From Norana najaformis (Eukaryota > Annelida > Clitellata > Crassiclitellata > Hormogastridae): a DNA stretch of 64,000 nt. Both the position numbers and the translations under genes were made by a program. The stretch spans positions 5,977,014 to 6,041,013 of the forward strand of contig OZ029920.1 of the NCBI GenBank assembly GCA_964023275.1. Reading direction: 5' to 3'. Shown piece after piece: positions 32,923 to 45,100 of this stretch. The notes beneath the pieces are model-generated. The model saw only the letters and a list, made by a program, of their open reading frames with translations, was not told the DNA's origin and searched no databases. How positions within the stretch are numbered: position 1 is the stretch's first letter; the number at the start of each line of letters is the position of its first letter.

Positions 32923-33086
32923 GAGATGACGTGGTCAGAAGTGATAGCTATGTGGTGATTGATCAGCATGCTATGGATCCATGTGTCTTCGTGGCTGCAG
33001 TTACCGTTCTCTTTGTTGCTTACTACATCTTCAGTGTGACATATCCTGATCCCAATGTGAACACACTGGAATTTGTCCAACAGTAA
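32923..33086 (+). other. Exon-like ORF, probable TE C-terminus
   Basis: After a good acceptor (TAATTTGCAG|GAGATG) a frame of 54 codons runs to TAA: GDDVVRSDSYVVIDQHAMDP, VFVAAVTVLFVAYYIFSVTY, then PDPNVNTLEFVQQ. The closing YYxFxxxYPxxxxxTLEFxQ pattern resembles the end of TE-linked proteins I recall from fish and marine invertebrates. The hydrophobic stretch could alternatively be a membrane segment. No partner exon seen. Not part of the receptors on present evidence. Confidence 0.4.
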
Positions 33087-33549
33087 AAAGCATTTCTAGT
33101 TTGCTGTTATGCCAACTGCAACAATTTTTAAACTTGGTATCTATGCTCTGGTTATATCGAGCAATATTTTAATAATTGTAATAGAAATGCATTTACTTTT
33201 AGAGTAAACTGCCCTAGTGGTGTAGACTAAAACATTTTTATGTTACCGCTGATCTCACTGGTCAACAAATTTTCAAAAGTCTTTTGTTTCCTTGATAATT
33301 TTATTTGTCCCTATCTTTTATAATGATATGATTACAAAAAGGACTTAATTAGCTCATGTACTGAAAGTACGAGCCTAAGATTTTATTACATATATTACAC
33401 TAAGTTCAATAGTTAAAAAGAAACGTTAAAGCAGAACTGCACTAGATATTTTATTTAAAAAATTATTCAATTTAAAAATAACACTTCTAAGTGTTTGTAT
33501 AATAGTTTTAAGTAACGATAAATGACATAATTATTTGGATGACACATAT

Positions 33550-33790
33550 ATTCCATTAGATGACACATTTTCCGTTGCCTGTCACTTGCACTCTACATCA
33601 AAGGCATCTCTCACCACAGTCCAGCAGTAGTCTGCTAAAGCAGCAGAACTCCACTTTCCTTGTTAACTGCTTTCCATCACTGAGATGTCCTGGTGGAAAC
33701 ATGAACCCTGTTCACCACTAACTGCACCACAGTTATCGAGGAAAAGTGCAAATGAGAGTGCAGAAAGTCGGTATTCAACGACATGTCATG
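33550..33790 (-). pseudogene. Fragment of a TE-linked protein
   Basis: Minus frames: FLHSHLHFSS, then after a one-base shift DNCGAVSGEQGSCFHQDISV, a stop, then QGKWSSAALADYCWTVVRD. The blocks H-HLDFF-ENLGAVSDEHGERFHQDI and YQGKWxxxMLADYCW are conserved in a transposon-associated family that I recall from many invertebrates. One frameshift and one stop show that it is dead. Confidence 0.55.
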
Positions 33791-33983
33791 TATAAGAGTA
33801 ATTGCAGAGTATGCAAGTAATTATTATGGGCAGTATTATGTTATTCATATAGCACCACTTTGTAACATGTTTATCTGTAAGGTAGGTAAACATGTATCAC
33901 ACCACGCTATATCAGAATCCACCATGGATATCTTACATTTTCAATGGTTAAGGTTAAATTTGATTAATGATACACTGGCGCGT

Positions 33984-34209
33984 GGCACTGTAACCACTGT
34001 AATTTGGTATAACCACCATAGGGAAAAAAAATTTTCCAGTTAACAACAAATCATCATCACTATAGCCTCTTCCCAACACTATAAAAGCACTGTAACCACT
34101 GTAATTTGGTATAAATTACAGTGGTTACAGTGCCACCTATGGTGGTTATACCAAATTTGCTTTTATAGTGTTGGGAAGGGCTATAGTGATGATGATTTGT
34201 TGTTAACTG
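33984..34209. mobile_element. Foldback MITE with nested palindromes
   Basis: Outer arms 34037-34089 and 34158-34209 start and end CAGTTAACAAC/GTTGTTAACTG and are complementary over 52-53 bp with a single indel. The loop holds a second palindrome (34088-34132, CACTGTAACCACTGTAATTT with its complement). A third block at 33984-34022 (GGCACTGTAACCACTGTAAT, ACCACCATAGG) is complementary to the inner right side. Predicted to form a near-perfect hairpin. Near identity of the arms implies youth or correction. Confidence 0.8.
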
Positions 34210-34940
34210 TAAAAATGTTTTTTCTGTTTCAGTGCTTTCACCGAAAAAATCCTTCGCGAGGACCAAAGACTTCTAAGTCAAAGTTTTGGAATGTTCCACC
34301 TGCTGTTGTGCATCTCATCAGAACTTTTGACTTTAAGCTAAATTGTTCTGCATCACGAAATAACTATTGTATTGGGTGATCGTTTCATTATGGAAAATTG
34401 TTCAACAACATACATAAACAATTAGACAAACTTTGTCTTTATTTTCGTTGTAGCAGTACAGTTTCATAGTTATTGTTATTATAAAGTGTATTTTAGTATT
34501 GTTACGATGCTGCTTGAAATATGTGCTTTAATTTTATGTTGATTTCAGTTGATGTGATGTATTTTATGAATACTTGCTTGCCAAATTAAAATCTAATTTC
34601 AATGTCATCATTATTCTAGTTGCTTAGCATACAGACTGTAACAAAACAATACTTTGTAAGGCATTAGATGGGAGGTCAGCAGTGAAGATAACCCCTGCCT
34701 ATGTCCGCTTTTTATCTGCTTTTAGATAAACCTTATCCATTCTTTTAATGGACTACCCACAGTGAATTAGAACTTCTTTGATATTCTCAAAAAGCTACAT
34801 CTTGATGCAATGATGATCTGAGGTATATTTGAGCAATGTTTCATATGAATGCATTGTCTCATATGAATGTATTTTTTTTAAACTCGTTACAATTACCTGA
34901 TTTAATTTGCCATTGACTCATTCTCGTTACATGTAACCAG

Positions 34941-34941
<1 letters not shown>

Positions 34942-34998
<57 letters not shown>
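34942..34998. repeat. (AT)n microsatellite
   Basis: 57 bp of uninterrupted AT abutting the MITE-like repeat downstream. Confidence 0.95.
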
Positions 34999-35001
<3 letters not shown>

Positions 35002-35362
35002 AAAATACGCCGAATGGCCCTAAAATATACAGAAAATCTCAGTAAAAATACGAAGAATGAACCGTTAATAAAAGGCCATTAACCGTAAAAGTACGGTGCT
35101 AAACCGTTAATTACAGGCCATTTACCTTAAATTAGCGCAAAATCGCCGTAAAATTTAGGAAAATTGCCGCAAATAAAAGGGCACCCCCTCGTCGTAAAAA
35201 AACAGGAATTCCCCGTTAAATAATACGGGGATTAACCGAAAAATGACGGGCCACTCGTAATTGAGAAAACGGGTCGCCCGTAATTTTACAGTCAATGTTC
35301 TGGCAACTCTGTTGACGCGTCATTTAACCGTAAATTTACCGACAATTTCTTACAGTGTAGCG
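34999..35362 (-). mobile_element. MITE-like repeat of CCGTAAAT/CCGTTAA motifs
   Basis: On the minus strand it begins CACTGTAAGAAATTGTCGGT and continues with AACAGAGTTGCCAGAACATT and a run of diverged units around CGGTAAAAT/ACGGGG. Elements starting CACTGTAAAAAA..TTACGG with a TTGCCAGAA block are common interspersed repeats in fish and other animals. No ORF. Confidence 0.55.
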
Positions 35363-35444
35363 ACCTGGTCCTTGATATGGACAAGGCAAGTGTAACTGCC
35401 TTAAAACTGTTTGATTTCCCTGCCTTAGGTCCCTGAAAGCAATT

Positions 35445-35760
35445 GTGCCCTGTTCAAAGTCTTGCAACAGTTCTTTGGAATATCCTGGGTTTGTTTGTCG
35501 CCAACCTCTCCCTATATCTGTTTTCTCCCTGTATCTGTCCGTTCTGCTGAGTCGCGTGTGTCATTTCGTTCTCAACTGAAGTCTTACCTTTTAAAAAAAA
35601 ATTATCCCTATACGCTGCCTCTCTGTCATTGGACTGACCTTCTAGATATTGACCTAATTGCTGCTTGTCTTTGGTGTGCCATCGGTTGATGAGTTGTATT
35701 TCAGACACCGGCGCGATAGAAGTTACTACAATAATTACAATTACGATTACTCTCTACTCG
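35445..35760 (+). mobile_element. LINE 3' end
   Basis: FLPVSVRSAESRVSFRSQLK followed by SYLLKKNY, then a 3' part with GAAGTTACTACAATAATTAC and ATTAC units: the end of a CR1-type RT ORF plus its short-repeat tail, like the copy at 55655-55880 (SLPASVRS, YRSQLKAHLF). Confidence 0.65.
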
Positions 35761-35989
35761 AATAGTACGTTCGCACTGGCTCTCTCATATCACCTATCAC
35801 TGCTGTGCTCTTTGGTGTTCTCAGTATTAGAGCCCCTTCTGTTCATCCTCTATACTGCTTCATTGGCAGTCATTAACTCTCGTCATGACAGAAATATTGA
35901 TCACTGTTGTATCCCCGTGCATGTATATTATCGTACTTCACCGAACAAATGCAACATCATCTGATGTTCACCATTAGTCAGCTACAGTC

Positions 35990-38900
35990 TAATGGGGTCT
36001 TTTGTGTATGGGAGGCACATTCCACCTTCACGTGTCAGCTGCCCTATATGATGTCATTCTGAAAAATAGCCATTTATTGACTGAACGTCAACACCATTTT
36101 ACAGCAATAACATCAATCAGATAAAGTCGTTATTCACAGTGATTGGTGTTGGATTCAAAGGTCAATTCAAAAGGGTCAAAAGGACCTGTTGAGTGTAGAT
36201 TGGCCTATTTCTAGGTTGCATCATGGCAAAATGGAGAAAAATACTAATGACGGGAATGGATTTTGCAAACTACTCTGGATCACAGCTACTTTTGAGCGGA
36301 CGCCGAGTTCGAGGCCCAAGCAAAGGTTGCCTCATAGTCTAGACAGAAACCACAGGATACAATTTGAAAAGCGGTTACCCAATCACCATACTAATTGAAA
36401 CAGGCAGTTGTCAAACTAACCGTGGTCAATTTACAGGGATTTATCGCAAGCTCCCTGTTTCTTTGGTGGAGGATCAAGGACAGCAATACTAAAATATCTT
36501 GGCTTGCCCACATGAAATCTACGGTAAGTTGTATGAATATGGTTCAGTTGATCAAGAGAGCAGATTAGAGTTTCTAAATAGTCTCAGCCATATAGTTCGT
36601 TGGCTGTCTTTATGTCATTTTGACGGTTTATATGGTCAAAACTTGAAATTTGCATGTAATTCTGTTAGTGTCGACTTTTGCTTGGCCCGAGTCTGCGTGT
36701 CGGAATTATATTTTAATCTCAGCACCGATTTACTGCGTTGTGGACTGTTTTATTGCATGTTATTGTAACCTTCTGTGACTGGAATAATCCATCTACACAG
36801 AGGGGACAGGATTCCGGCTGAACAGTCAAGCCTCATAATTGAAACTACGCAGGGAAATCTTGGTTTCGGTGAAGGAAGGGCGAAGGCAGTCTTTGGAGCG
36901 ACACCGACCGTCAGTCACGAAATGGCTCAACTACCCATCGGCCGGTGAGCGATGAGTGCTTTTCCTTCCTATATTCGACGCTTCGAGGGATATCCGGAAA
37001 CCGCGTCGCCACATCGCCCATCGTCGTTTCCTCATCCTCAACGCTACGCTCTTCAGAAACTCTGAACATGCTGTCATCATTCAACTCTAGTTAGGAACCT
37101 ATTGGTTGGGCTTTGCTTGTGTGCATTAGCTCGCCGCTGATAACTCACTTAGCTATCTGAGCAAAGTTTACCAACGGATGAATGTTCTATTCTTTAATTA
37201 CATTTAACTTTGTAAGGGCCTCTGATTAGTTTCTCTTGAAGTTCATTATAAATTTCTGATTAGAATTACAATTACCACCATGCACTCTTTGCGCTTGTTT
37301 CCATTGCAAAACTGTGAACCACTTCGATGCATTTGCTTAAATCTTCATTGCCTAGGTAAATAATTGTCGTTAATGTTGAATAAATCGCATAGTTTAAACA
37401 CATCATTCTTTTTGATAGTACCACCTTCTTCCTACTTCTGCATCAGAGAACTGAGTTCTGTATTACAATGACATACGAATATACTGACCTCTTAATGATG
37501 CAAGGAAAAATAAACTTAAACTCCATAATTTGAAATCCATGTGTGTGGTTGACGAACGCCTTCAAACAAAACACTTCTGCATGTCAGATTAATTGTGTCC
37601 ATCATAAAAATAGATTCCTGTTTAACTGCATATGGATGATAAACTCAGCACAAGATTTCGCAGTCACGCGCAACATTTTGCTGACCATATCAGCGCTTTT
37701 GAATGAATTGCAATATCATTGGCCCTGCAGAAGACTCCAGAGTCAGTCCGATTGACTTAATGCATCTGAAACGAATTTTATATTTGGAGTTCTAATATCA
37801 GATCTGATTGAAATGTTGTTATCAATTCTAATAAAGCTTTATAAAATACTCCGATGAAATAGTAAAATAATTTTCTGACAGCAATAATTTTAACCTTTGA
37901 ACCTTGTCCATATGCTCTATTGCGTTATCGTAATCACGAATTTGTTAAGCGCTGCTTTGACATACTTTAACAGAAACTCCTCAGAGACCCTGTCTACACC
38001 CGACAACGAAAGACATAAAGTGCTTTAAGGCGCAGGATGGTTTAACGGAGTCTTCTGTCTAGAGGCCTATTGGTTTATATATGTCTGTTGTAGTCCAGAT
38101 TGCGTAGGCAGCCAATATTCAAGCTGCGTTATAAATTATCTGCCATCCTGTTAAAGTGGATGACGTAATCTTGAATTGCGATATCATGCAAGAGACGAAG
38201 CAAAATATGATTGTGAAGTACTAAGTCCGCTTAAACTTCGATCTTTCGCATTGCGATGAAGATTACAGGCTGACTGCAAAAGTTTGACACGCAAAAATAA
38301 TTAACAAGGGTTCATTTACTGTTCGAACCTTTCTCATCAGTGGTTTCACCAAACTTTCAATAGCATTTATGCTTTATATTGTATCTGCGTAATTTCTGTG
38401 TTGTGCACAGGTAGCATTATTCATTTTTGTAAAAATGTAGGTCACAATTATGAGATTACACATTAGTTTGGATTTGAAAGGATTTAATACAAATACCGAA
38501 GCACTACAGAATAAGCATTTATTTAACCTCAAAAGACCTAATATTCACAGCCAAAACATACTGCTAATAATTTCAACAGGCAATACAGAGAACCTTGATT
38601 ACAAATGCACTAAATACCCGGCTGATATTCAGACAGGGTTCCGGGTATTTGTCCTCTTATCTGCCACCGTCAGTAGAATCTAGAACGAATGTGAGCTGGA
38701 AAGTAAACTGCAAGTCATGCTCTGCGCTGGTCCTGTTTTCAGGACCTTGGGATTCGTCCAATGCGGCGACTCAGTGACCTAAGAAAAGGAAATAAGAGCC
38801 TCCCTTACGCCGCACTGTAGGATGTGGGAGAGTTCACTTCACATATGCGCCAAATACTTGTAACACATGTAACACATAAATTACTTTCTCATTGCACGAA

Positions 38901-39380
38901 ACGGTATCGTAGGATTTCTCAAACACAGCTATAGGCTGACACAATGCACAACATTGTAAATTGAGACCACTAGTATCTGTGTCAACAGGAGGTCAGCTGA
39001 TTTGAGAGTTCGAAAGTCCGTTGCCTTGATGTATCAGGATCTGCAATTGCATATAATAGCATGCTTTTACTTCCTTGTCACGAAAACTTGCCAACTACTG
39101 GCTAGTTAGGCATAGAGCACTCGAAGTCCATAGATGCGTTGCACACTCATAGTAGATTGCTGACATCTAGTGAATGGAAACTGAAAAAGTTCTCTTAAAC
39201 CTCGCCCAGCGCAATTAAGTAACCACGACAATTAAACTGTCCTAATGCGGTCCCAGGAATCCAACAACTTCATTCTTCAATGTGCGCGACACGGTGGTCG
39301 ATTCTGAGTGTGTAATCCATCGATTGCGAGTTTCAGTCTGCTGAGAGGACTCCATGTGATAGTTCTGGATAAGTTGTTCG
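35990..39380. other. Spacer between divergent receptor groups, nothing recognised
   Basis: Short open frames only. I looked for minus-strand leader exons for receptor B and for further Ig or TM exons and saw none. Codon-like structure is absent. Confidence 0.4.
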
Positions 39381-39660
39381 TGCACAAGTGCCTGTGTCAC
39401 AAAGCATAATATGGTACCCGCGTAAGCTTGGAAGCAAACGGCAAGTTCAGGCGATGTGCACATCCCGTGCATATGACTTTGGATCACCCACTGCTGGCCT
39501 CAGAGTACGAATGGAACACCTTTCTCTGTGTTCCACTATGGCATATAGGAGATCTTTACTTTATTTACATTCACTTTGCGCCTTGACATTTATTTCTTTG
39601 GCTCCTTTGTTTGTATAGGAGCCATTCATTATTCTGTCAACAGTTTTCGGTTTTCTTTAG

Positions 39661-39857
39661 CCGTCCATTTTCTGATTATCCTCCCAACGCTATTGCCAGA
39701 AGAGAGTTGTTTTATGGTGCAATCAACAATGAGCAACCTTTCGTCATGGATTGCAAGAATAAACAACTTTGCGTAATGCATTGGGATTCGGATCCTGAAT
39801 GCAAAGTTGAAAGACAAACTCGTCTGCTACCGTGTCATATTTCCATTATTTATCAAG
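39661..39857 (+). CDS. Candidate orphan exon, function unknown
   Basis: Acceptor TTTTCTTTAG|CCGTCC and donor ATCAAG|GTAATG bracket an open frame reading RPFSDYPPNAIARRELFYGA, then PFVMDCKNKQLCVMHWDSDP, then ECKVERQTRLLPCHISIIYQ. Amino-acid composition looks protein-like with four Cys, but the incoming phase differs from the receptor exons and no neighbours were found. It may be a fragment of another gene or of a TE. Confidence 0.25.
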
Positions 39858-39859
39858 GT

Positions 39860-41810
39860 AATGGCTTGATGTAGTCAAGTTTCTAGCATCCCATGGACAA
39901 CAGACCAAATTCGCGGTCTGCTTACATGAATATTCCTTAAATTAAATTCTAAATGCATAAATGTATGCAGCATCTTTATTATTTATTTAGTTCCTCATAT
40001 GCACGCATGAAACATATGAACAAAAATGTCGTTACATGAAGCATCAAGTTCCGTACCTACGCGTTCAAAGTTTTGATTAACATTTGGAAATTAGTTCGAC
40101 GTTTGTAAATGCTTGAAGATGTTTGTTTTATCGTAAAGAGATGGGTCAAGTATTTGAAGTTAGGGTGCGAAGAAAATACGGTTTAGTGTGTAAACAATAG
40201 GCAAAACGTGACTCCGCCAAGTTTAGGAGCGTACGTCTCCACGAATCCGCCACGTGTAAATGTATATTGTTTTTAATGGTGCGACAGTCTTGATATCGAT
40301 GTGCCGATGGAGCCGCTCACAAACTAGTCTTGCCATCAGTTAAACAAAGCGCAGATGTGAGTGCAATTGGGAGGTAAGAGCTGTACTCGTGAGCGAGTTT
40401 ATTTGGCTTTAGGATGGTGCGAAAACCAATCTCTTCCACAATTGTAAAGAATATTCCTCTATCTCAACATAAATTGTTCAGCTTCAGAAAAGTTTAAAGG
40501 CTGGGCTGTGAAAGCTTCGCCAAATCTCGTACGCGATGCTGTCTTCTTCTCCAGGACTCGTGTTCTTCTTGCACTTCAAAACGGCTGTCCAGAGCAACCG
40601 AAGGTCGAAAGTCTTGCTGAATGCACGGTCGTTTGGTGGGGGGTCGTTAGTCTCGGTGGAGTTCCTGTCGAAGTCGCTCTTCGAAGGCTGCCTTACAAGT
40701 CTGGAATAATATCGTAGAAGAGTTTCGACTGCTCAAGACCTTGGAAAGGTAGTTCCCGAAGAGTTTGATTGTCCTGAAAGTGCCATCCTTTTTGGGAGCT
40801 AGAATGAAAGGCCCTCAGATAACTCCTAACATTCATCTGACGGTCCTCCATACTTTGTCTACCTTGTCTACCTTGGTCTTGTTGCAGAGTGAATTCGCGC
40901 CAGCTGTTCGGCTGGATTTCTTAGCGTTCCTGATCATCATGTGTGCAAATTCTTTCTCTCGTGATATTCTTTAATATCTATTTGACGTCCTCTGCATCAG
41001 CTTCACTTTTCACAGCTTATACGTTTATTTCAAGTGAGTATAATTATTGGAATACCCTACAACGAAGGACAATTACTGGTTGCTTGTACCACTGCCGTCT
41101 GGCGAGTCTTGCAGCACTCTGTTGAGTCTATCCATAAGTAACAGATCAATTTACAATTATTTAACATACAAACAATATGGAATCTCTATAGATTAAAAGA
41201 GCTAATTGACTACCATTGCCCAAGTAACATAATAATTAAAAAATTGTTAAGCATCATCGCTAGCTGTAACTTCAAACTTAGGGGAATCAAGTCACTAGTT
41301 TGCTAGTTTTCTAATAAATTTACAGAAAGATAAGATTTGTAGAAGAGTTTGTTCGACCAGTTATTATGTCTCCAAATACACAATGGATTTCTTGAGCCAA
41401 GCTGCCCGTGGAGACCTGTTTGTCCGGCGATCCCGTACGACGTTTTTAAATATCGTGCTCTCCCTTGCTCGTCCTTCTAAAATAATTTTAAGCTGAAAAT
41501 CTAGACTGTTTCTCCAGAAACAATTAATACGGCTTCTCCTAATTTTATGTTGAGCCTGTTTAGATAATAGTCAGTTTTGGGCGACTTTGAGAGGTTCGTA
41601 AAGTCCCTGTATAGATATTGAGGTATAGCATGTATGTAGGCTACAAAATTGCAATGTTCATTTAAATATGCAATAATTAGGCCATCTTTCTCGATCTCTA
41701 TTACGCCATTGTTCACTTTAAAATCTGCTAACCCGCTACATGTAGAAACATAAAATTTTTATATGCATCGTTAACATTTCTTTCGCGTACCTGCATCAAC
41801 AACACACTTG
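39860..41810. other. Spacer, no recognised gene
   Basis: Short frames, including one of 69 codons at 40508-40714, without similarity or splice support. Confidence 0.35.
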
Positions 41811-41814
41811 TAAC

Positions 41815-42115
41815 CGAATAAAGTCCGCGGCTTAGAGACCTTCACCACCGAAACCAGTAGCGTTTTCACTTTTAGTAGCTTATATAACTTCACATCTAAT
41901 TTAGCATACTTTATTACCATTTATGGTACAGTAGCTGTTTATCTTGACAAGACAAGTGTTGACTAAAGCCTGAATATCTATTGAACTTTTTAGAGTAAAC
42001 GGTTGAGATATTTAGGAACTACACTTTGGTTTACACATACGGTTTTGAGTACTAGCACTTAAGCCTAAACTTTAAACTTGTGTAAAGGAAGTAAAACGGT
42101 ATTCATGCAGAAACT
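41815..42115 (+). promoter_or_regulatory. Receptor C 5' flank, conserved with E and in part D
   Basis: Blocks AAAGTCCGCGGCTTAGAGAC..CACCACCGAAACCAGTAGC (41820) recur at 58163 upstream of leader E. A CACTTA-GCCTA-ACTTT block recurs about 60 bp before each of the three plus-strand ATGs (42056, 56336, 58378), with TATTCATGCAG just before the ATG in C and D. The pattern of conservation upstream of the start codons suggests a shared promoter and 5' untranslated region; no TATA box is assigned. Confidence 0.55.
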
Positions 42116-42170
42116 ATGGCGGATGAAAAGATTAGAAAATTTGCTCTGCTGAGTATTTGCTTCATAACAG
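42116..42170 (+). CDS. Receptor C leader exon (signal peptide)
   Basis: ATG at 42116; MADEKIRKFALLSICFIT then ACAG|GTAGTC, phase 1, 55 bp. A charged start (DEKIRK) is followed by a hydrophobic core (FALLSICFI). Nearly identical in plan to leaders D and E (MTNKAFLKFARLSIFIIT, MANKGIIKFAQLSIFFII). Confidence 0.8.
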
Positions 42171-45100
42171 GTAGTCTTTTATTTAACTAGTTAATTTGAG
42201 GTCTGTTTTGATTGTAGTAGGCCGGAAATGTTAATTATTGCAGCTTATGTGCTAGTACAGTTTAACACAATTGTTTTTGCAGATACCGTTGACTGGTATT
42301 GTTGCTAATAGCGTCTTTTCAAAAATTTATTACTTACCAGAACCTTTTTGAGCTCCGTAAACGTGTTAGATTTGTTTGCCATCGCTAGATTGACTAATTT
42401 AGTTATTTTCCACTCATATTAACGTATAAGGTAAAATTGGGTAACTTTGACACATTTTTGTAACAGTAGTTATATTGAAATTATCATTAATACGAGTTCA
42501 TATATTTTATTCGTATTACATTGTTGAACTATTCATTTCAATAATTACATTAATTCTGAATGCTAATATGTTACAATAACTGATATTTTTGATTGTTTGT
42601 ATCACGACCTAAAATGACATCTTACCCAAATTGAAATCTCCTCCGAAAGTCCATTTGGAAGTGTTACAGTTTAAAGGAACATTATCTTCCTCACATTTGG
42701 TCAAGTACTTCTGTTCGTGCAATATATACACTAAATAAAAATAATAATTAAATTACAGGGATTTCGCATACTTCATCAATTCAAGTGTTTTAACGTAAAT
42801 GTCATTAACAGCAAAATGATTAACAAAAACATATTGGCGTTTCGTTGCATTCATTATAGAAACGGTGACAAGACAGCAGCAGGCACTTGCCGATCCCTTA
42901 CCTGTCCAACAGTTCAAGAAACATTTTCTGCCCGTCTCAAGACGTTCCAATTTAGAGACCGTTAGGTAGTCGTGCTGCAGAGCCTTTGTGAGTTACTTAA
43001 AGGCGCTTTACAAATTTACTGATACATACATACATACTTCCATTGGAACACATCTGTAAAGAAATGTCAGCTCATGTTGCACAAATTTTTACCATAAAAT
43101 GACAGTTCCGTGCCTAAATTTTGCAGAAAACGGCCACTACTCTTTTAATGTCAAAGTTACCCCACAGTTCGGGAAACATTGACATGGTTATGGGAAACAT
43201 TGACACACCATATCAGTGTTCCCCACATTGTCTATAGTTTGAAGTTTGTTGACTGCAAGTATGTCAAAGTGCGTTAGCTTGCGAATGTTGCGGGTACCGT
43301 AAAACTTGCTCGCTGAAAGATGAACAGGAATCTCAGAAGATGGATGCTGAAGCTTATCATTAATGTCATGGTGTGAAACATCTACCTGAGCAGCTGATGA
43401 AACAGTGTCAGTTGACACCGGTTTGACATCAGAAGCATTAGCTAGCGAATGCTTTTCCTAACAACCACTGTTCAGCCAAATTGGTTTTCGCAGTACCAAA
43501 TGCCGTTTACTAAGCAATGGCTTGCGACACTTGCAACTCCTCTTTTGCCGCATGTGATTAACCAGTCGTGCCTTTTACTTTGGTAGCTTTCGCGGTTTTG
43601 TGGTAGGTTCTGTTTCTAGTAATCCAAGGACATTTACATTCGGTGTGCTTCTGACCTTCTTCTTTGCTGCCACCTGTTTTTTTTCTTCATCATACCTCAA
43701 GCGCTTACTTGCCACCCTCGGAAGTCAGACATTCAGCCTATGTTCCCTTAATACGAACACGCTTGTCATCTGTAAGCTTACACTTAGGAGTGATCTAACT
43801 CAAGTGGGTCAGAATTGCCTTTTCAATTCCTTTACGATGTGAATTCATCGTTGTTGTGTCTGATGATGGTGATGACACGCTTACTGAACAAAACCTCTGT
43901 TTCCAGTAATAAGCCTGAGCTTATTCGGGATAGATTTACCGCTGTCAACATCATGCTCAACTGGATGTGTTAACGGCACAGATGACGGCAGTTTGTCACT
44001 AGTAATCTTCTGCCTGTTCCGTGGATATATTCCATAGGCCTCGAAAGCACTTATTGTACTGCTTGTTTCAAGTGTCCGTCAAAGATTTCAGCAACCCAGG
44101 AAAAGTGAGTGCGTCCTGAATGATGAGTTTCGGTGTGGCCAAAGGAAAATTGGTTCAAACTCTGCCAAATTAACGACAGCGATCGTAGGTTTCTTAATCT
44201 AAGTTATAAAAGACGAGTTCTTTAAGGGGTAGATTTAAGTGAATTTCTGCTCAATCGATTCGTTTAAATTTAAGGCGGCTCGTGGGAACTTTGTGTATTC
44301 GAAAGAAACTAACTCGAACCTCTGGAGTCCTGGGTTCGATTCGCACCGCGTTAAAGCAGTTGGACCTGCGGTTCCAGATATTTTCAAAGAGAGATTCGAC
44401 ACTCAGCGTTCAGGGTCTTGAAATCGTCGGAGTCGGTTCGGTGCATCGTCTATTCGCGCTCAGTCAAATCGGGCTGGGGACATCTCTTCCGTCCTGTGGC
44501 ACGCCGAGGGGAAGACCATCGAGGCCAAACCTCAACTTCCGAGCAGGGAGCTTAATTGATTTCCCTTTTACCTTGTCTTTAATTTCTTTAGAGAAAGAAA
44601 TTTGGGCTAAAAGCTCCGAGTATATAGAATATAATTAGTTAAATGATAGATAAGAACTTTTGAGAGAAACTGATCTCTTTTACCGTAATTGGACTCTTTC
44701 ACTGAGAATTGCCCAGGTTGCAGATAAAGTTGATTATTAATAATTTGAGAAATCCAATTGTGTGATTGATGAAAAGTATGGCTGAGACCGAAATAAGTGA
44801 TACAGCTTCCGAGCAGGGTAAAGGCGTAGTCGCTGCACCTCTGCTAAAGTCGATTGCCGACTATGACCGAACTCATACAGCTCTAGGCCAATTTGCAAGA
44901 GCCAATGCAAGAAAGTCATAGGCGCCTAGAAGAAACATTTCTACACTGCCAAGCAGACTTAAAGGAGAATGTGAAGGAAAGTTTTGGGCGTTTAGAAGAA
45001 ACATTTATGCAGCGCCAGTTGAAGATGAGTGAAGGATTGTTGGAGGAACCCTTTAGACTAAAGGAGGAGTTCATGCTGCGCTAACTTCCTCAAGAAAATT

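Noticed and set aside
32923..33086. Plus-strand exon with a hydrophobic segment as a further receptor TM exon
   Set aside because: The helix is followed by no basic residues or tyrosine motif, no neighbouring Ig exons exist, and its end resembles TE-linked proteins.
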